In this document: in pieces, positions 24,990 through 37,124 of the stretch
Numbering within the stretch: the stretch's first letter is position 1
How the letters are laid out: every line of letters starts with the position of its first letter
From: Cavia porcellus
Lineage: Eukaryota > Chordata > Mammalia > Rodentia > Caviidae
Direction of reading: 5' to 3'
NCBI RefSeq assembly: GCF_034190915.1
Contig: NW_026947506.1
Location: 31,289,748 to 31,353,747, forward strand
Length of the DNA stretch: 64,000 nucleotides
The notes under the pieces: generated by a model
What the model was told of the DNA's origin: nothing
Seen by the model: the letters and a program-made list of their open reading frames with translations, nothing else
Databases searched by the model: none
Made by a program: the position numbers and the translations under genes

Positions 24990-25406
24990 TCTTAGTTCCT
25001 TTCTTATTACTGCTGGGATACAACACCCAACACCCACAAGTTAATGGAGGAAAAGTTTATTTTAGTTCAGTTTGTAGAGGTTTCAGTCTTGCTGGCACCA
25101 AGGCAGGGCAGCACAGTGCAGCGGCACGGGACAGGAGGAACAATCCATAGCAAGACAGACAGGAAGCAGTGAGACACCCTTCTTCTTTCTTTTTTATTCC
25201 ATCCAGGTCACAAGCCTACTGATTGGTGCCACTCACACCCAGGGGTGGTCTTCCCTCTTCAGTAAGCCCATCAATCCATGCCCAGAACTATGATAAACCA
25301 ATCAGCAGACTAACCCAGCAACACGTACCCAATAATCCAGTCACTCCCCAGAGCCCCACCTATGAGCACATGAGGCTGTGGGGAGATATCTAGATATACA
25401 CTATAA
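24990..25406 (-). mobile_element. MaLR-like solo LTR (copy 1)
   Basis: This is the reverse complement of the LTR family seen on the plus strand at 30979-31384. It shares cttagttcc...ttattactgctgg, gaggaaaagtttatttta (the inverted AATAAA region), gatggttt-like inner blocks and the terminal block gagcacatgaggctgtgg...tagatatacactataa. The structure, with TG...CA-like termini, a TATA region and a polyadenylation signal near the 3' end, is that of an ERVL-MaLR class LTR. No internal region was seen, so it is a solo LTR. Confidence 0.65.
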
Positions 25407-26440
25407 AAAAGAAGTTCTAGAAAGTAGGAAGGATATGGAGACAACCACACCCTGATGCAGAATGTGGTCCTATGGCATCTGCACAGCTACAACCTGGAGC
25501 TGACATCCAAGGAGCTGCCTCTGATCAGCTCCAACTGCCCTGAGGTACCTGAGCACCAGAGAGAGATACCTTACCTGGAGCTCAGGCTCCAGACAAACCA
25601 GTCCACACAACATGAGACCTGAGCACCTACAGGCTATCTAGGGCCTGCCGAGGATCACGTACATCTAAGCTGTCTCCTTCCATCACTCACTGGAAAGTGG
25701 ATGCAACCTTCCATGGGAGACACTGCAGACACAAGCAAAGCCAGTTTTCAGAGTTAGAAAATCTTCCATGGGTATCCAGCTCTGACTTCAGGTATCAGAA
25801 GTAACAAGCCACATTCAAGAACATCAAGACCCCATCCACCTCTGTGAGACAGTCTACCTTGAGCCTCACCTGTGGAACAAACCTCTTGTACTCCATAGAC
25901 CTCACAGGGCAAGGACTCCAGGCAGAGCCTGAGCTGGGTCTGCAGTAAGTGCAGACATCATGAACCTCCCTAGGGAGCAGCTGCAAATCCCTGGGTTGCT
26001 GTGCAACTGGCCCAGTTGCTGTGTAACTGGCCAGAAAGGCAGTAAATGTAGTGTCTGAGCAGGGCAGTCAAAATGTGGGCAGAATAGTTACGATCCACAA
26101 TGGAGGAGCTGGTGACAAACAGACCACTACAGTGATGGTGCGCAGCCACAAGTCAGGCCTGATGGTGGGGAGAAGGAAACCCCAGAAAAGTCCAGTGTTG
26201 AGAATCTGTGACCACAAGCCTACACTTGTAAGACCTAAGAGCTGGAAAACCTCAGGCAGGCACACAGACAGTATCTACACAGCGTCGTTGTTTATCCAGA
26301 CCAGCTACACGTGCACAGGAAGGCAGGTGCCAACTCTAGTCTCTCTTGTGGAGGCAGAAATACAATCCACACAGCAGATAAACCACAAAGACAAGTTGTG
26401 GGAAGGGAAGTTCATCGTTAAAATTCACAGACTACAAATG
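25407..26440. other. Unassigned stretch between LTR and L1
   Basis: This stretch is not recognisable as unique conserved sequence. It precedes L1 ORF1-like sequence in the same orientation and could be the 5' UTR of that L1. The plus-strand frame 26051-26452 (133 codons) has no recognised domain. Confidence 0.35.
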
Positions 26441-26872
26441 AAAATGGACTGACAACACAAAATAAGGAAAATAAAACCCACAGCACATAAGTCCGCATAA
26501 TACACTTATTACAATAAAGGAATTTAAATTATCAGGAAGTCACAAGATAGAAGACATAACAAGCAAATTAAAAGATCAACAAGAACAAAACAAACTAAAA
26601 TATGTGCAAAGTAAAAATAGAACAACTACAAATTTATAATAAGTAAATCAGCAGTTTAGAAGTGGCTAAATAGAGATTCAGCAAATTAAAAGCTAAACCT
26701 AAAGAATAAACCAGAAAAAAGTAAAAGACAAAGATGGAAAACATGCAGAAGCCGAAGGATACACGAGAGATAACATGGAAGCCATGAAGGGCTCCAATTA
26801 AAATCACAGAATGGACTGAGGCGGAGACGCAGCCATCAAGAAGTCAGCGTCGAGGATGCTCTAGGACTTATA

Positions 26873-26896
26873 AAATTTATAAATTTATAAATTTAC
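26873..26896. repeat. AAATTTAT microrepeat
   Basis: Three consecutive copies of the 8-mer aaatttat form a self-complementary AT tract within the L1 remnant. Confidence 0.75.
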
Positions 26897-27290
26897 AGAA
26901 TTGCAACTTCAAATTTAGAAGCCACTGCTTATTCCAAGCTGGAGTGGGGGTCAGCACACCTAGTGGTGTCAGAGGCCATCACATGGGTAAGGGATGCTAG
27001 CTAGGGACCCTGGGTTTACAGGAGGGACCTGATAGACTAGGTAAGTCATCACAGCAGAAGTCCAGGACTGGTGGGAGTGGCACCTCCACATGTAGGGAGA
27101 AAATGAAAGTGAAAGTCACACCAACGCCCGCCCACAGGGCGCTTAAGAATAAGGGAACAGAGGAAGGCCCAAGATGTCAGGAGGAATAAACAGCAACGTA
27201 GTGAGTACACTCACACATGCACTGATTCAAATGATCATCGATGTCACAAGCCCACAGCTGCTCAACTCATGGGGCCTAAAACAAGATGGA

Positions 27291-27475
27291 GCTGAGCCAG
27301 GTGCTGTGGCACATGCCTGTAATTCCAGCACTTTGGAAGGCTGAGGCAGGAGGATTGCCAATTCAAGCCCAGCCTGGGCAATTTAGCCAGACCCTGCCTC
27401 AAAATAAAAAAAGTTTAAAAAAGACAGAAGACGTAGCTCAGTGCAAGGGCCCCAGGTTCAATAGCCAGTACTGCT
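27291..27475 (+). mobile_element. B1-dID dimeric SINE
   Basis: The B1 half runs gccaggtgctgtggcacatg...atttagccagaccctgcctc. It is followed by an A-rich linker and an ID-like half (gacgtagctcagtgcaaggg, ccaggttcaatagccagtac). This is a second independent example of the dimer organisation. Confidence 0.88.
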
Positions 27476-28623
27476 CCAGATGGAACTAAAAAATTACTAA
27501 ACAAGCCAAGGGAAACACTAAAATACTCAAGAACTTACAGGATACAAAAAGGAAGTCAGAGCGTGTAAGGGCGCAGGTGATTTTAAAGGAGACACCAGCA
27601 AGTTGTGTGTTAATGTAGGTGCACACAACCACCTCCAGGCAGCTGAGCTGGAAGCCACAGTGAGCGTACGAAGCAGCTGCTCAAGTCAGTTCATCCGTGT
27701 TCACAGCGCTCCAGTCTTGCGACACTACATTATCCACCAGAAACTTTCACATTTAAAATAGAAGGCAGGGAAAATAATAGCACTGTAATATATATTTTAT
27801 AAAAGCATTTCAATGCAGTATGGAGCCTTGAATTGCTCCACAACACTCATGGAAACCTCAAAAAGAAGAAAAACAAATAGGGGGGAGGGCACGAGAGAAA
27901 AACCCCAAGAAACTCAAAAGGCAAGAAAACAGGGAAAGTAACACAAAAATGGAAGGCACAAAGTATGAAATAGAAGGTAGAAGGTAAAATAAATCTGATG
28001 AATAAACAGTTTAAACAGACTAAATATTCCAATTAAAAGACAAGGATGTTCATATTGTATAAGAAAAATGACTGTCAGCTGCAGACCACAGGGATTCAGA
28101 GAAAAGTATGTGAAAAAACAGCAGCCAAAGACAGAGGTAGCTCTAACCATATCTGACAAGATACATCTTAAGGCCAAAAGCCTCCCTGGACAAAGAGGCT
28201 CATTACATCGCAAGCACAGGCTGGTGCCCAAGAACCATGTGGACTTGAAGCTTGTGAGCACACAATGCCAGCCTCGAAACATAAACCCTGACGAAACACC
28301 AAGACGCTGATGTGCTGCTCCCATCACTGACAGACTGAGCAGACGCACAGCAGTAAGAAGTGGAAACTCTCCACAGCACTGTTTAAAATTCTGAACTAAC
28401 ATATTTTCAGAACACTGCCCCAAACCACTCAGTGAGACACAGTGTTTCAAAGCACAAAGAACATTTATAAAATTTAGCAAATGGTGCAACATAAAACATG
28501 TCACAACAAATTTCCAAAAATACATTCACAATTAAATTTTAAAATAAAAGGATCATATTCAAAATCAATTCTTAAAAGATTACTAAGAAAATTCATGCAT
28601 TTGTGAATTTAAAAATATACTTC

Positions 28624-28785
28624 AGGTCAGGTGTGGTGGTGCACGCCTGTGATTCCCAGCACTCAGCAGGCTGAGGCAATAGGACTGCTACGAGTTAGAG
28701 GCCAGTCGGGGCTGCGAAGTGAGTTCAAGGTCAGCCTGCACTGCACGGGGAAACCCTGTCTCAAAAAACGCAAGGCAAAATAAAC
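28624..28785 (+). mobile_element. B1 SINE with internal duplication
   Basis: The element starts gtcaggtgtggtggtgcacg, includes ttcccagcactcagcagg, and contains two similar arms (gagttagaggccagtcgg... and gagttcaaggtcagcctgca). It ends ccctgtctcaaaaaa. The repeated arm is the internal duplication characteristic of rodent B1. Confidence 0.9.
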
Positions 28786-29019
28786 TCCAAAACTCAAACA
28801 ACCAACCAAAAAAACCTTCACATTAACAGCAGGTTAAATAAAGCATCGTAATGGAAATTTAATAATATATAGAACTCAATAATGAAAATATACACTGAAA
28901 CTACTAACGTGACCTTTACAGAAATGCTTTGTCTTTTCCGTGTTTTATACTTAGGAAATATGTAACTTTTTAAATAAAAATGATCAAAGTCAGTGCCCCT
29001 GCACTGCACATAACCACAT

Positions 29020-29260
29020 ACAATATGCACATACAATGCACACACTCTCTGCAGGTTATGCACATGCATACACGCCACATATATGTTCTCTGCAGACTAC
29101 ACATACATATATGCTATTCACATGCTATCCACATGCTATGCACATGCTTTGCAGGCTGTGTACATACATACGCTACTCACGTATGATGGAACCCCTACTC
29201 ACACGTGCTCCTCTACAGACACACTCTCCCTTGCACACATAAATACACAGCAACACACAA
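29020..29260. repeat. Imperfect CACATGCTAT-type tandem region
   Basis: This is low-complexity sequence with recurring units such as cacatgctat, gcacatgc, cacatacata and a thrice-used ctctgcag/tttgcag spacer. It is a degenerate minisatellite-like tract about 240 bp long with alternating purine-pyrimidine character. Confidence 0.6.
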
Positions 29261-30978
29261 CCATTAGGATGCAAAATAAAAAACCTAGAAGGAAATTTAT
29301 TAATTTGATATTCAATTAGAAAACCTAAAAGCTGAGCATAGCAAGTTAACAAATTGACTTTAAAAACTCAAAAAAGTGGGTGGAGAATGAGAGTCAATGG
29401 TAGAGCACTTGCCAAGATTCAGTTCGCAAGACTGAAAACAGAAATAATAAAACAACAAATTACAAAAAGTATGAGTGAAAATAATAAAATGATAGCATAA
29501 ATGAAAAAGAGGAATGATGTGAAGATACGCTGATAGAAACTGGAGAAACTAAAATACAAAGAGAAAATAAAAAGAAAGAAAAACAGCAGGACATTGTAAA
29601 AGGTGGAAATGGGGCATCGCACGAGCGCCTGAGGAAGAAAGTGAGCCAAGAGCCAGGAACCGGCTCCGGGACAGCGGTGGAGGTTTCCTAACTGTGCGAC
29701 AGACACCAAATCTGGGAAGCTCAGAACAGAAAGCAGGACAGACATCAAGACATCTGCACATAGGCATGTAGGCATATCAACTCAAACTGCAGGAAAGCAG
29801 GCAGCAATCTCCAAAGCGGCCAGGGAGGAGGGGCAGCGCACACGCCAGCAAACAAGAAATGCTGCGCTTCTTGTCAGAAACCACATAAGAGGAGAGCGGA
29901 AGAAGTACTTAAGCTCTAAAGAGGAAAAAGCCAGCAGCCTAGGAGATGGTATCCAGCAAGACTGTCGGTAAAGTGCAGAGTAATGAACAGTTTCTCAGAC
30001 AAAAGCCCAGGGCCTTTACTGCTGCCGGCTGGCCTGCCTCAGAGTACTCAGAGTGGGGAAAACGTCAGAGGTCAGAGTCCTCTCCACACAGGGGCAAAGT
30101 GTGAGATGAAATTGTGTGTGCTTCTTGGTCTTCACTCACCTAATAGTCGGCTGTCCAAATCAACAGACCAACAGCAGCAACAACATGTCAGGCGGCCACA
30201 GCTCACTGTGGTCAGGACAGCAAGAGAGAAACTGAGATGCTCTGTCTAGGAACCTGCATTATCTACAGGGAGTTTCAGTGGTACCCCAACTTTGGGCACA
30301 GATTAGACCTAAATGTAGATGACAAACTCTTGGGCAACTGGTCATATTTTTTAATAAAATATAATTCACAGGCTAAAAGATGGGGAAAAATTCAATCATA
30401 TAAAATGTTCAATTAAAATGCAATAAAGCAGAGGGTAAGACATAAAAAAAGAAAAAATAAAGAATAGTGCCCAAAGAGAAAACAGTAACAAATATGATCA
30501 ATATTAAACAAGGCATATCAATGACCCTTTTAAATGTGAAAAAGAACAATTGTGATTGTCATAGTGGATTAAAAACTATGACCTAATTATATGGTATCTA
30601 TGAGAAACTCACTTTACATAAAAAGACACAAGTCTACTAACAGTAAAGGAGTAGAGAAAGATATTCATGCTAATCCCAATCAAAAGAAAGTGCGTATAGA
30701 TTCCCTGCTCCAGCAGAGCAAGGAAAATCATCAGAATAGAGACAGGCATTGCATTAGGATAAAGGGGCTATTTCTTCAGGAAGATAAGGCCAGCCCTTCT
30801 GTAAACCACTCACAGCTGAATGCAGGTTGGTTGAGGTTCAAGAGGACCCAGCCAGGTTCTTCACCTCCATCAGATGCACCCAAGTCCAGGTGGAACACTG
30901 GTTAAGGATAGGGCTGAACCTGAGCAGCTTTACCTGCTGAGTGGGGCTAAGGGACAATGGCAGGATGCTTTTCCCAAT

Positions 30979-31384
30979 GTTATGGCTTGTGCCTAGATGT
31001 CCCCCCCCCAAAGCCTCATGCAGTCATAGGTGGGGCTTTTTCAGAGGTGGCTGCATCTAGAGTATGTGATGCTGGAATTAAGGGTTTGTGATCACTAAAT
31101 CAGTCCACTGATTGGTTTAGCACTGCCCTAATCCTGACAGCTAAGATACAATATAAAAGGGACAGAATGACACTGTTAAGGTCTCTTGATTGCTTGTTTG
31201 CTACCTTCTGCCTGCCATGAACTGTTTTGTCCTCTGCAATGCCTGTCTGCTATGCCACCCAGTCTTGGAGCCGGCTGATTACTGACTGAAACTTTTACAA
31301 CTGTGAGATAAATAAACCTTTCCTCCTTTAACCTTAGGTGTCAGGTATTTTGCCTCAGTAGTGAGAGAAAAGTAACTAAGATAC
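30979..31384 (+). mobile_element. MaLR-like solo LTR (copy 2, plus strand)
   Basis: It begins tgttatggcttgtgcctag and ends agtaactaagata. Inside are caaagcctcatgcagtcat, a TATA-like word (aatataaaaggg, about 31150) and an AATAAA signal at 31311. It shares its whole layout with the minus-strand copies at 24990, 38363, 39253 and 43309. It is inserted in L1 endonuclease/ORF2 sequence and therefore younger than that L1. No viral coding region is attached. Confidence 0.75.
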
Positions 31385-32715
31385 TTAGCAACCAAAGAAT
31401 CCAAGTTCTCCGTAGCTCATAGGTAATATTCACAAGATAATTCCATTTGGGGTACAAGACACAGCTAAACAAATATGTAACAATACAAATCACACAGACC
31501 ACACTGAGTTAAACTGGAAATCAATAACAAAAATTGCTTGGATGTCCTAAAATACCTGGAAATTAAACAATCTACTTTAAATAATTTATGGATCAACAAA
31601 AGTCTCAAAATCTATAATGATTTCGAACAATGAAACTACAACATCAAAATTCGTGGGATGCAGCAAAAACAGGGCTTAGAGGGAAATTTATAGCACTGAG
31701 TTCCTAGTTGAGAAACAAAGTCTAAAAATCATCTCAGCTTCAAGTCATAAAATTTTAGAAAGAAGAATATAATCCTAAAGCAGGTGTAAGAAAAGAAATA
31801 AAAACTAGAACCGAAATAAGTGATATGGAAAACACCACACAGAAAACAGTAAGACCAAAACAAAAGCTGATTCTTTGCAAAGATCAAAAAGTAAATAAAC
31901 TCACCAGGCTACGAATGCAGACAGAATACAGAGATCACTGATGCTGAGGGTGGGGTGTCACTGCAGATCCCTCTGCATGTTGACAGGGTAATGAAGGGAC
32001 ACTGTGAACAACTCTACGCCCAGAAATTTGCTAACTTACTTATTCTCCAAGAGTCACAAACGATTAAAACTTACAAGAAGAGGAAGAAGTCCTCTGGAGG
32101 GTCCCTTCACCTCTTTCTTCTCTGTCCTTGCTGCTCTGTGACTTGGCCAGCTATGTGTCTTCCTTGTGGGTTTGGACCCAAGCAGGGCATCATTCTCAAG
32201 CACTAATAAAGGCGTTAAAGACCAAACCTGCTGCTAAACAGGTAGCAACCATCACAGGTCTGATCCAAATTCCTTAAACCCCTATCTAAATCCCAGAACC
32301 CGGCTCAGGCGACTCTCTGTCTCTCCTGAGGAAGCTGTGGCCTCCATCCATCAGTTTCCCTCACACGCGCTCTGTGCTGATCACTGTATGTAGTGCTTAT
32401 TTCTTTAGAATCCCTACTGGGCTGATCTATGGATGGTTCAGGGCAGTCCCTTGCAGGAACTCTCTTGCTGCTTGGTGCTCGGGGGAGCAGACGGTGCAAC
32501 AACATATATCTATTAAAGAATCAGGATTAATAATTAATAAATTTCCCCCCAAAGGAAAGCACTGGGCCTGGATGGTTCCACTAGTGAATTCTACAAAATA
32601 CTTTAGCAAGAAATGAGACCAATTTGCTACTATCTCCTCAGAAAACAGAAGCAAACTATTCTGTGGGCACTGTAGTAGCAGATGCATAATGCACCTTTGT
32701 GAAGACTCACAGAAC

Positions 32716-32835
32716 TGGCCAGGTGTAGTTCCAGGCCCTCAGGAAGACAAGGCAGGAGGATGGTTTGAGTTTGTGCCCTGGAACCCTATCTGGACAACAT
32801 AGAAAGACCTGTCTAAAAACAAAAACAAAAACAAC
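32716..32835 (+). mobile_element. B1 SINE, degraded
   Basis: Reads ggccaggtgtagttccaggc...gcaggaggatggtttgag...gacaacatagaaagacctg followed by an (A4C)n tail. It has a damaged A-box and lies directly against the next B1. Confidence 0.7.
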
Positions 32836-32836
32836 A

Positions 32837-32999
32837 GCCAGGCATGGTGGCACATGCCTACAACCCCAGCACTTGGGAGGCTAAGGCAAGAGGATGACTG
32901 CAAGTTCCAGACCAGCCTGGGGTACAAAGTAAGCTCAAGACCAGCATGAACTGCATGGCAAGACCCTGTCTCAAAAAAGGCAAAAAACAAAAACAACAC
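32837..32999 (+). mobile_element. B1 SINE with internal duplication
   Basis: Reads gccaggcatggtggcacatg...cccagcacttgggaggct...gaccagcctggggtacaaag, then a second arm, agctcaagaccagcatgaac, and an ending agaccctgtctcaaaaaa. It is arranged head-to-tail with the preceding B1. Confidence 0.9.
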
Positions 33000-34396
33000 A
33001 GAAAGTGTAAACATTAGCCACTTAACAGTTTACCCCAAGCATCACTCGGGCAGCATGTTCACGTACCTTCTCTCCCATTCATTGCTTGGGCAGGTGGCAG
33101 TTCAACCAGTTGATTTTTGTATTGAAAAATTTGATAAAATTGCCATTTTTATATATCCTGTTATATTATTTTATAAAAATTAACCAAAAACGTATGTAAT
33201 TTTTGGTCATTCTATATTTAAATAAGATAGCAAGTGATTAATGTAAACTGTAGACTTTAACAGTGATGAAGTATCAGTACTGGTTCATTAATTGTAACAA
33301 ATGTACCACAGTAATATGTTAATATTAGGCACTACTGTATTGCTTAAACGTAAATATATATAAAATGATATCTTTTCAAATCTGTATAATAATCAAAAAT
33401 AAACAGAAGCAAGTGTTCAAGGCTTTGGATTGTCTGAAGACCAGATGTACTGATTTTTCTAGACTTTGATAAATAAAAAGTCTGTCTTGTAATCACCAGT
33501 CCAGCTACTAAAAATTACATGAAAGACCAGTTACCAAAATAATGAGGAGGAGAAAACAGAAAAATGTTTTCTTTTTCAATACGGTATAAAAAAAGGAAGA
33601 ACGAAGAACACAAATAAAAGGCAAGAATAGATGGATAATTTAAATGCAAATATATCATTACAATAAGGGCAACTAAATATTTCAACTAAAAAACCAAAGA
33701 TTTTCAGATTGCATAAACACAATCTGCCTTTATCCTATACATAAGAAACACATTTATAATAAAATGAAGAGTTTGTAAATGAAAATGGAAAAAGCATAAG
33801 GTGCAGCTAATATAAAAAATGGAAGTTAATAAATCTACAAAGGAGATTCAATGATTAAAAGAATTCACAGAGGTAAAGGACATTTCATAACAACAAAAGG
33901 CTGAATTCACCAGGAAAACAATACTTTTCAATTTGTATGTGCCTAATAAAACAGCATCCAAAGATGTACTGCAATGATTGATAAAACTAAAAGAAGAGCT
34001 AGAAAAATCCACAATCACAATGGGAAATTTCAATATAATACTCTTGCGAACTAAGAGAAAACATCCCTTGGGATGTGGAAAACGTGCACAGAATGTTTAA
34101 TAGAGGACATGAAGACACTTAGAGAACACTGTACTCAACAACTGCAGAGTACACATTATTTTTAAGTGGACAGGGGTGGATTATCAAAGTCAGTCAATGT
34201 GGGGTCATAAAGCATAGCTTGGTAACTTTTACAGAACTAATATCATTCAAAATATAGTTGGTACAAGGAAACTGAGCTAGAGATTAACAATATGATAGGT
34301 AGAAAATGGTTGAGAACTTTAAAATTTATTTCTGAATAACCTGTTGGTTAAACAAATTACAGAGTAAATGGATAAATATTCTAACCTGAGTAAGTA

Positions 34397-34826
34397 CCGT
34401 AGTCTAGACCTTAACTGTCTCCCATCAGGCCAGACGTTACAGGAGGTAGTGGAACCTTTAGGAGCCGGGACCTGCTGGGAGGAACAGAGGCCACTGGGGA
34501 TGTGGCCTTGAAGGCACAGTGGAAGCCTAGCCCTTCCTCACCCTCTCTTTTGCTTCCTGGCCATGAAGCAAGTGGTTCTGCTCCACCACATCCACCATGC
34601 GGTGATGCCTCACCAAAATCCAAAGCAACAGAAGCAACTGATCCAGGCTGAAACTCCAAACTACAAGCCAAACAGACCTTCCTCTTACTGCAGAGATGGC
34701 GAACCCTTCAGAGCTCTCAATGATACCAAAGCCCACTGCAGCACATGTACCATAGGTTAACCACCATTGTCCTAACACATCGATTATCTCAGCATTTGTT
34801 ATAGTGATAGATGCTGAGTTACACAG
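34397..34826 (+). mobile_element. LTR-like element, MaLR/ERVL type, second subfamily
   Basis: The sequence follows a recognisable mammalian LTR order: agtggaacctttaggagcc, gaggccactggggatgtgg, tcttttgcttcctggccat, caccacatccaccatgcg, tgatgcctcaccaaaatcc, gatccaggctgaaac, then ttatctcagcatttgttata near the end. It differs from the 30979-type family. It sits within L1 sequence. There is no coding region. The exact left end is uncertain. Confidence 0.55.
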
Positions 34827-34987
34827 AAAGGTAAATACCACACATCAAAACATACAGTATGCTGCTAAATTTACAACTATAAATATAAATATATGTGTGT
34901 ATATATATGAGAAGAAAAAGGTTAAAATCAATTATTTTCATATACAGTATAAATCAAAAAGTTAGAACAATAAGTTAAACCCAAACA

Positions 34988-35147
34988 GCCAGGTGTAGTG
35001 GCATACATCTGTAATCCCAGCACTCAGGAGACTGAGACAAGAGGATTGTTGTAAATTAAAAGCCAGTCCAGGCTACACAGTGAGTTGAAGACCAGTCTGG
35101 ACTATACAATGAGACTCTGTCTCAAAAAAAACAAACAACAACAACAA
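34988..35147 (+). mobile_element. B1 SINE with internal duplication
   Basis: Reads gccaggtgtagtggcatac...aatcccagcactcaggag, with two arms (aaagccagtccaggctacac and gaagaccagtctggactata) and ctctgtctcaaaaaaaac. It is inserted in L1 ORF2 sequence. Confidence 0.9.
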
Positions 35148-35748
35148 AGAAGGAAGTAATATAAAAGACAAATTAATGAAACTGAATACATATAGTAGAG
35201 AATCAAAGTCTAAGGATGGCTTATTTAAACAACTAACCCAATTGATGATCAATTGACATCAATCAAGAAAAATAAGTACCAATGAGAAAGAAGACATAAC
35301 TACAGATCATGAAAATATTGAAGAGGATAAAATGAAAAATTTTACCCATATAAATTTAAAAATTTAGATAAAATAAACTAGCCTAAAACAACTGAACTTT
35401 TAAAAAGTTGCAGTTCCAAAGCTAGGAAAAGAAATCACGCCCCCAATTTAAAATTGCTCCAGCAAAGAATCCCCAGGCCCAGAGTCATTTGTGCATTCTA
35501 CAAATCATTAAGGAGGAATAGCACTCATCATAGAGAACTATTACACACAGCTCCACAACTCACAATGCCAGAAAAGCCACAACCCAAAGACTGATAGACA
35601 GTATGAGAGATGAAATTAATGGTCAAACTTTCCAATATGCAAAATCCTCAACTACCTTTTTGGCAAACCAAATACAGCACTGCATACAAAGCACAATCCA
35701 CAGATAAGTGTGTTTGCTCCTGAAATGTAAGTATGATTTAACGTTTGA

Positions 35749-35872
35749 TTTTTTCTTTTTCGAGGCAGGGTCTCACTATGTAGCTCAGGCTGGCCTGGAA
35801 CTCACAGTGATCCTCCTGGTTCAGCTTTGAAGTTCTGGGATTATAAGCGTGCACCATCATGCCTGGTGTGGT
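35749..35872 (-). mobile_element. B1 SINE (minus)
   Basis: Reads ttttcgaggcagggtctcac...ctcaggctggcctggaactc...gattataagcgtgcaccatc...gcctggtgtgg, a B1 in reverse orientation without the second arm. Confidence 0.88.
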
Positions 35873-37089
35873 TTTTACATCTGAAAATCAATTGCAGCAA
35901 TTTAATTCACATTAACAGAATAAAGAAGAAAAATCATATGATCATCTCAAAATCTAAGAAAAAGCTTTTGATTGAAATTCAATATGTATTCATAATGAAA
36001 ACAATAAAATAAAACAAAAAGCTCTCTTAGCAAATGAAAACTAGAGAATCTCTTTTATGTGTCGGGTTTCCTTACTGTAGGCAATAGGATCTCTTTTAAG
36101 AGTGAAGTGTTGACGCCTCAATTTCTGAGACAGAAAAAAAGAAACATCTGCCATCAACAGTTCTGTTCAGAGCAGTGCTAGAGATTCTATGCATAAGAAA
36201 ACAAGACAAGACATAAAGTGTATGAAGAGTGAGGAAAAAAACCTTAAAGTACTAGTAGTAGATGACACAACTGTGAACACAGATAATCCAGTATAAACTA
36301 CAAATGAATTATTGAAATAGCCAATAAAGTTCAACTAAGTTTTGACATTAGCACACAAATGGCTGGAAATGAAATTGTGGAAAAATACACCTTATAACAT
36401 GAAGAAAAATTCTTAAGAGATGGTTATCCAGAACATTCCATGAATCGTTACTGAGAAAAAAGAAAGAAGACCAAATATTTGGTATGTCCATGGAGTAGAA
36501 GACCCAGTGGTGTGCATCTGGTATGTCCATGTGCTAGGAGACTCAGTGCTGTCAGGATCTCACTGAGGCAATGCATTCTCAATAAAGCCAGCAGCCTTAC
36601 TAAACCTGTGACATATTCACGGGTTACAAGATTTGATGCTGTGGAAACACTATGAAGTCGATGCATTTCCAATAAAACCCAGCAGCTTTAATGGGGGAAA
36701 CCAAGAGGCTAGGCTGCAAATTTTGTATGAAAGGCAGCCAGCCCTAAATGACTGTTCTCCAGAAGAGAACACAAAGAGAGGACTTCTGTATCAGAAAACT
36801 GACTTATAAAAGTCAAAGGAATTGAGATTGTACAATCTGGGCACAAAGGGAGACAAACAGACCAATGAAATGACACAGAATCAGGAACTAGAAGAACAAC
36901 AGATGTGGCAACTAGCTTTCTAGTGAAGCAGTACATGGGAATGTGGGGAGGGGACCTCTTCAATGACTGGTCAGAAAATCCTCGTGGGGAGCAAGGAGGC
37001 ATGAACCCCATATCAAGAGGTGGTGTGGCACAACAAAGAAGATAGTACTGAAACTGGTAACCCTAGGGCAGGCGAAGCTTTCTTCAACA

Positions 37090-37091
<2 letters not shown>

Positions 37092-37122
<31 letters not shown>
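37092..37122. repeat. (CA)n microsatellite
   Basis: About 15 uninterrupted CA units within the L1 remnant. Likely polymorphic. Confidence 0.95.

Positions 37123-37124
<2 letters not shown>

Larger units (their letters stand above)
26440..28560 (+). mobile_element. Decayed L1 fragment: ORF1 and endonuclease region
   Basis: 26560-26800 reads like the L1 ORF1 coiled-coil coding region (ttaaaagatcaacaagaaca, gagattcagcaaattaaaag, aagatggaaaacatgcag). 27960-28500 follows the L1 ORF2 endonuclease region (gaataaacagtttaaacaga, ttccaattaaaagacaagg, aaagacagaggtagctctaa, atctgacaagatacatctta). It is interrupted by a B1-dID SINE at 27291-27475. Several stops and gaps are present, so it is not functional. 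The boundaries are approximate. Confidence 0.75.
29500..33420 (+). mobile_element. Decayed L1: ORF1 end, endonuclease, early RT and 3' UTR, with nested insertions
   Basis: 29750-30110 follows the L1 ORF1 C-terminal region (agacatctgcacatagg, ctcaaactgcaggaaagc, cagtttctcagacaaaagcc). 30540-30690 follows the endonuclease region (tatggtatctatgagaaact, ggagtagagaaagatattc). 31500-31900 contains aactggaaatcaataacaa, gtgggatgcagc and gagggaaatttatagcact. 32510-32680 reaches the RT start (gcactgggcctggatggttc). 33260-33410 matches an L1M-type 3' end (agtatcagtactggttcat, taattgtaacaaatgtacc). A MaLR-like LTR (30979-31384) and two B1s (32716-32999) interrupt it. Most of the RT is deleted. Confidence 0.82.

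Noticed and set aside
27914..28525. 203-codon minus-strand frame
   Set aside because: It is the antisense of L1 endonuclease-region sequence, not a gene.
29100..29170. CRISPR-like array
   Set aside because: Short degenerate repeats without unique spacers in a mammalian intron; an ordinary degenerate tandem tract.
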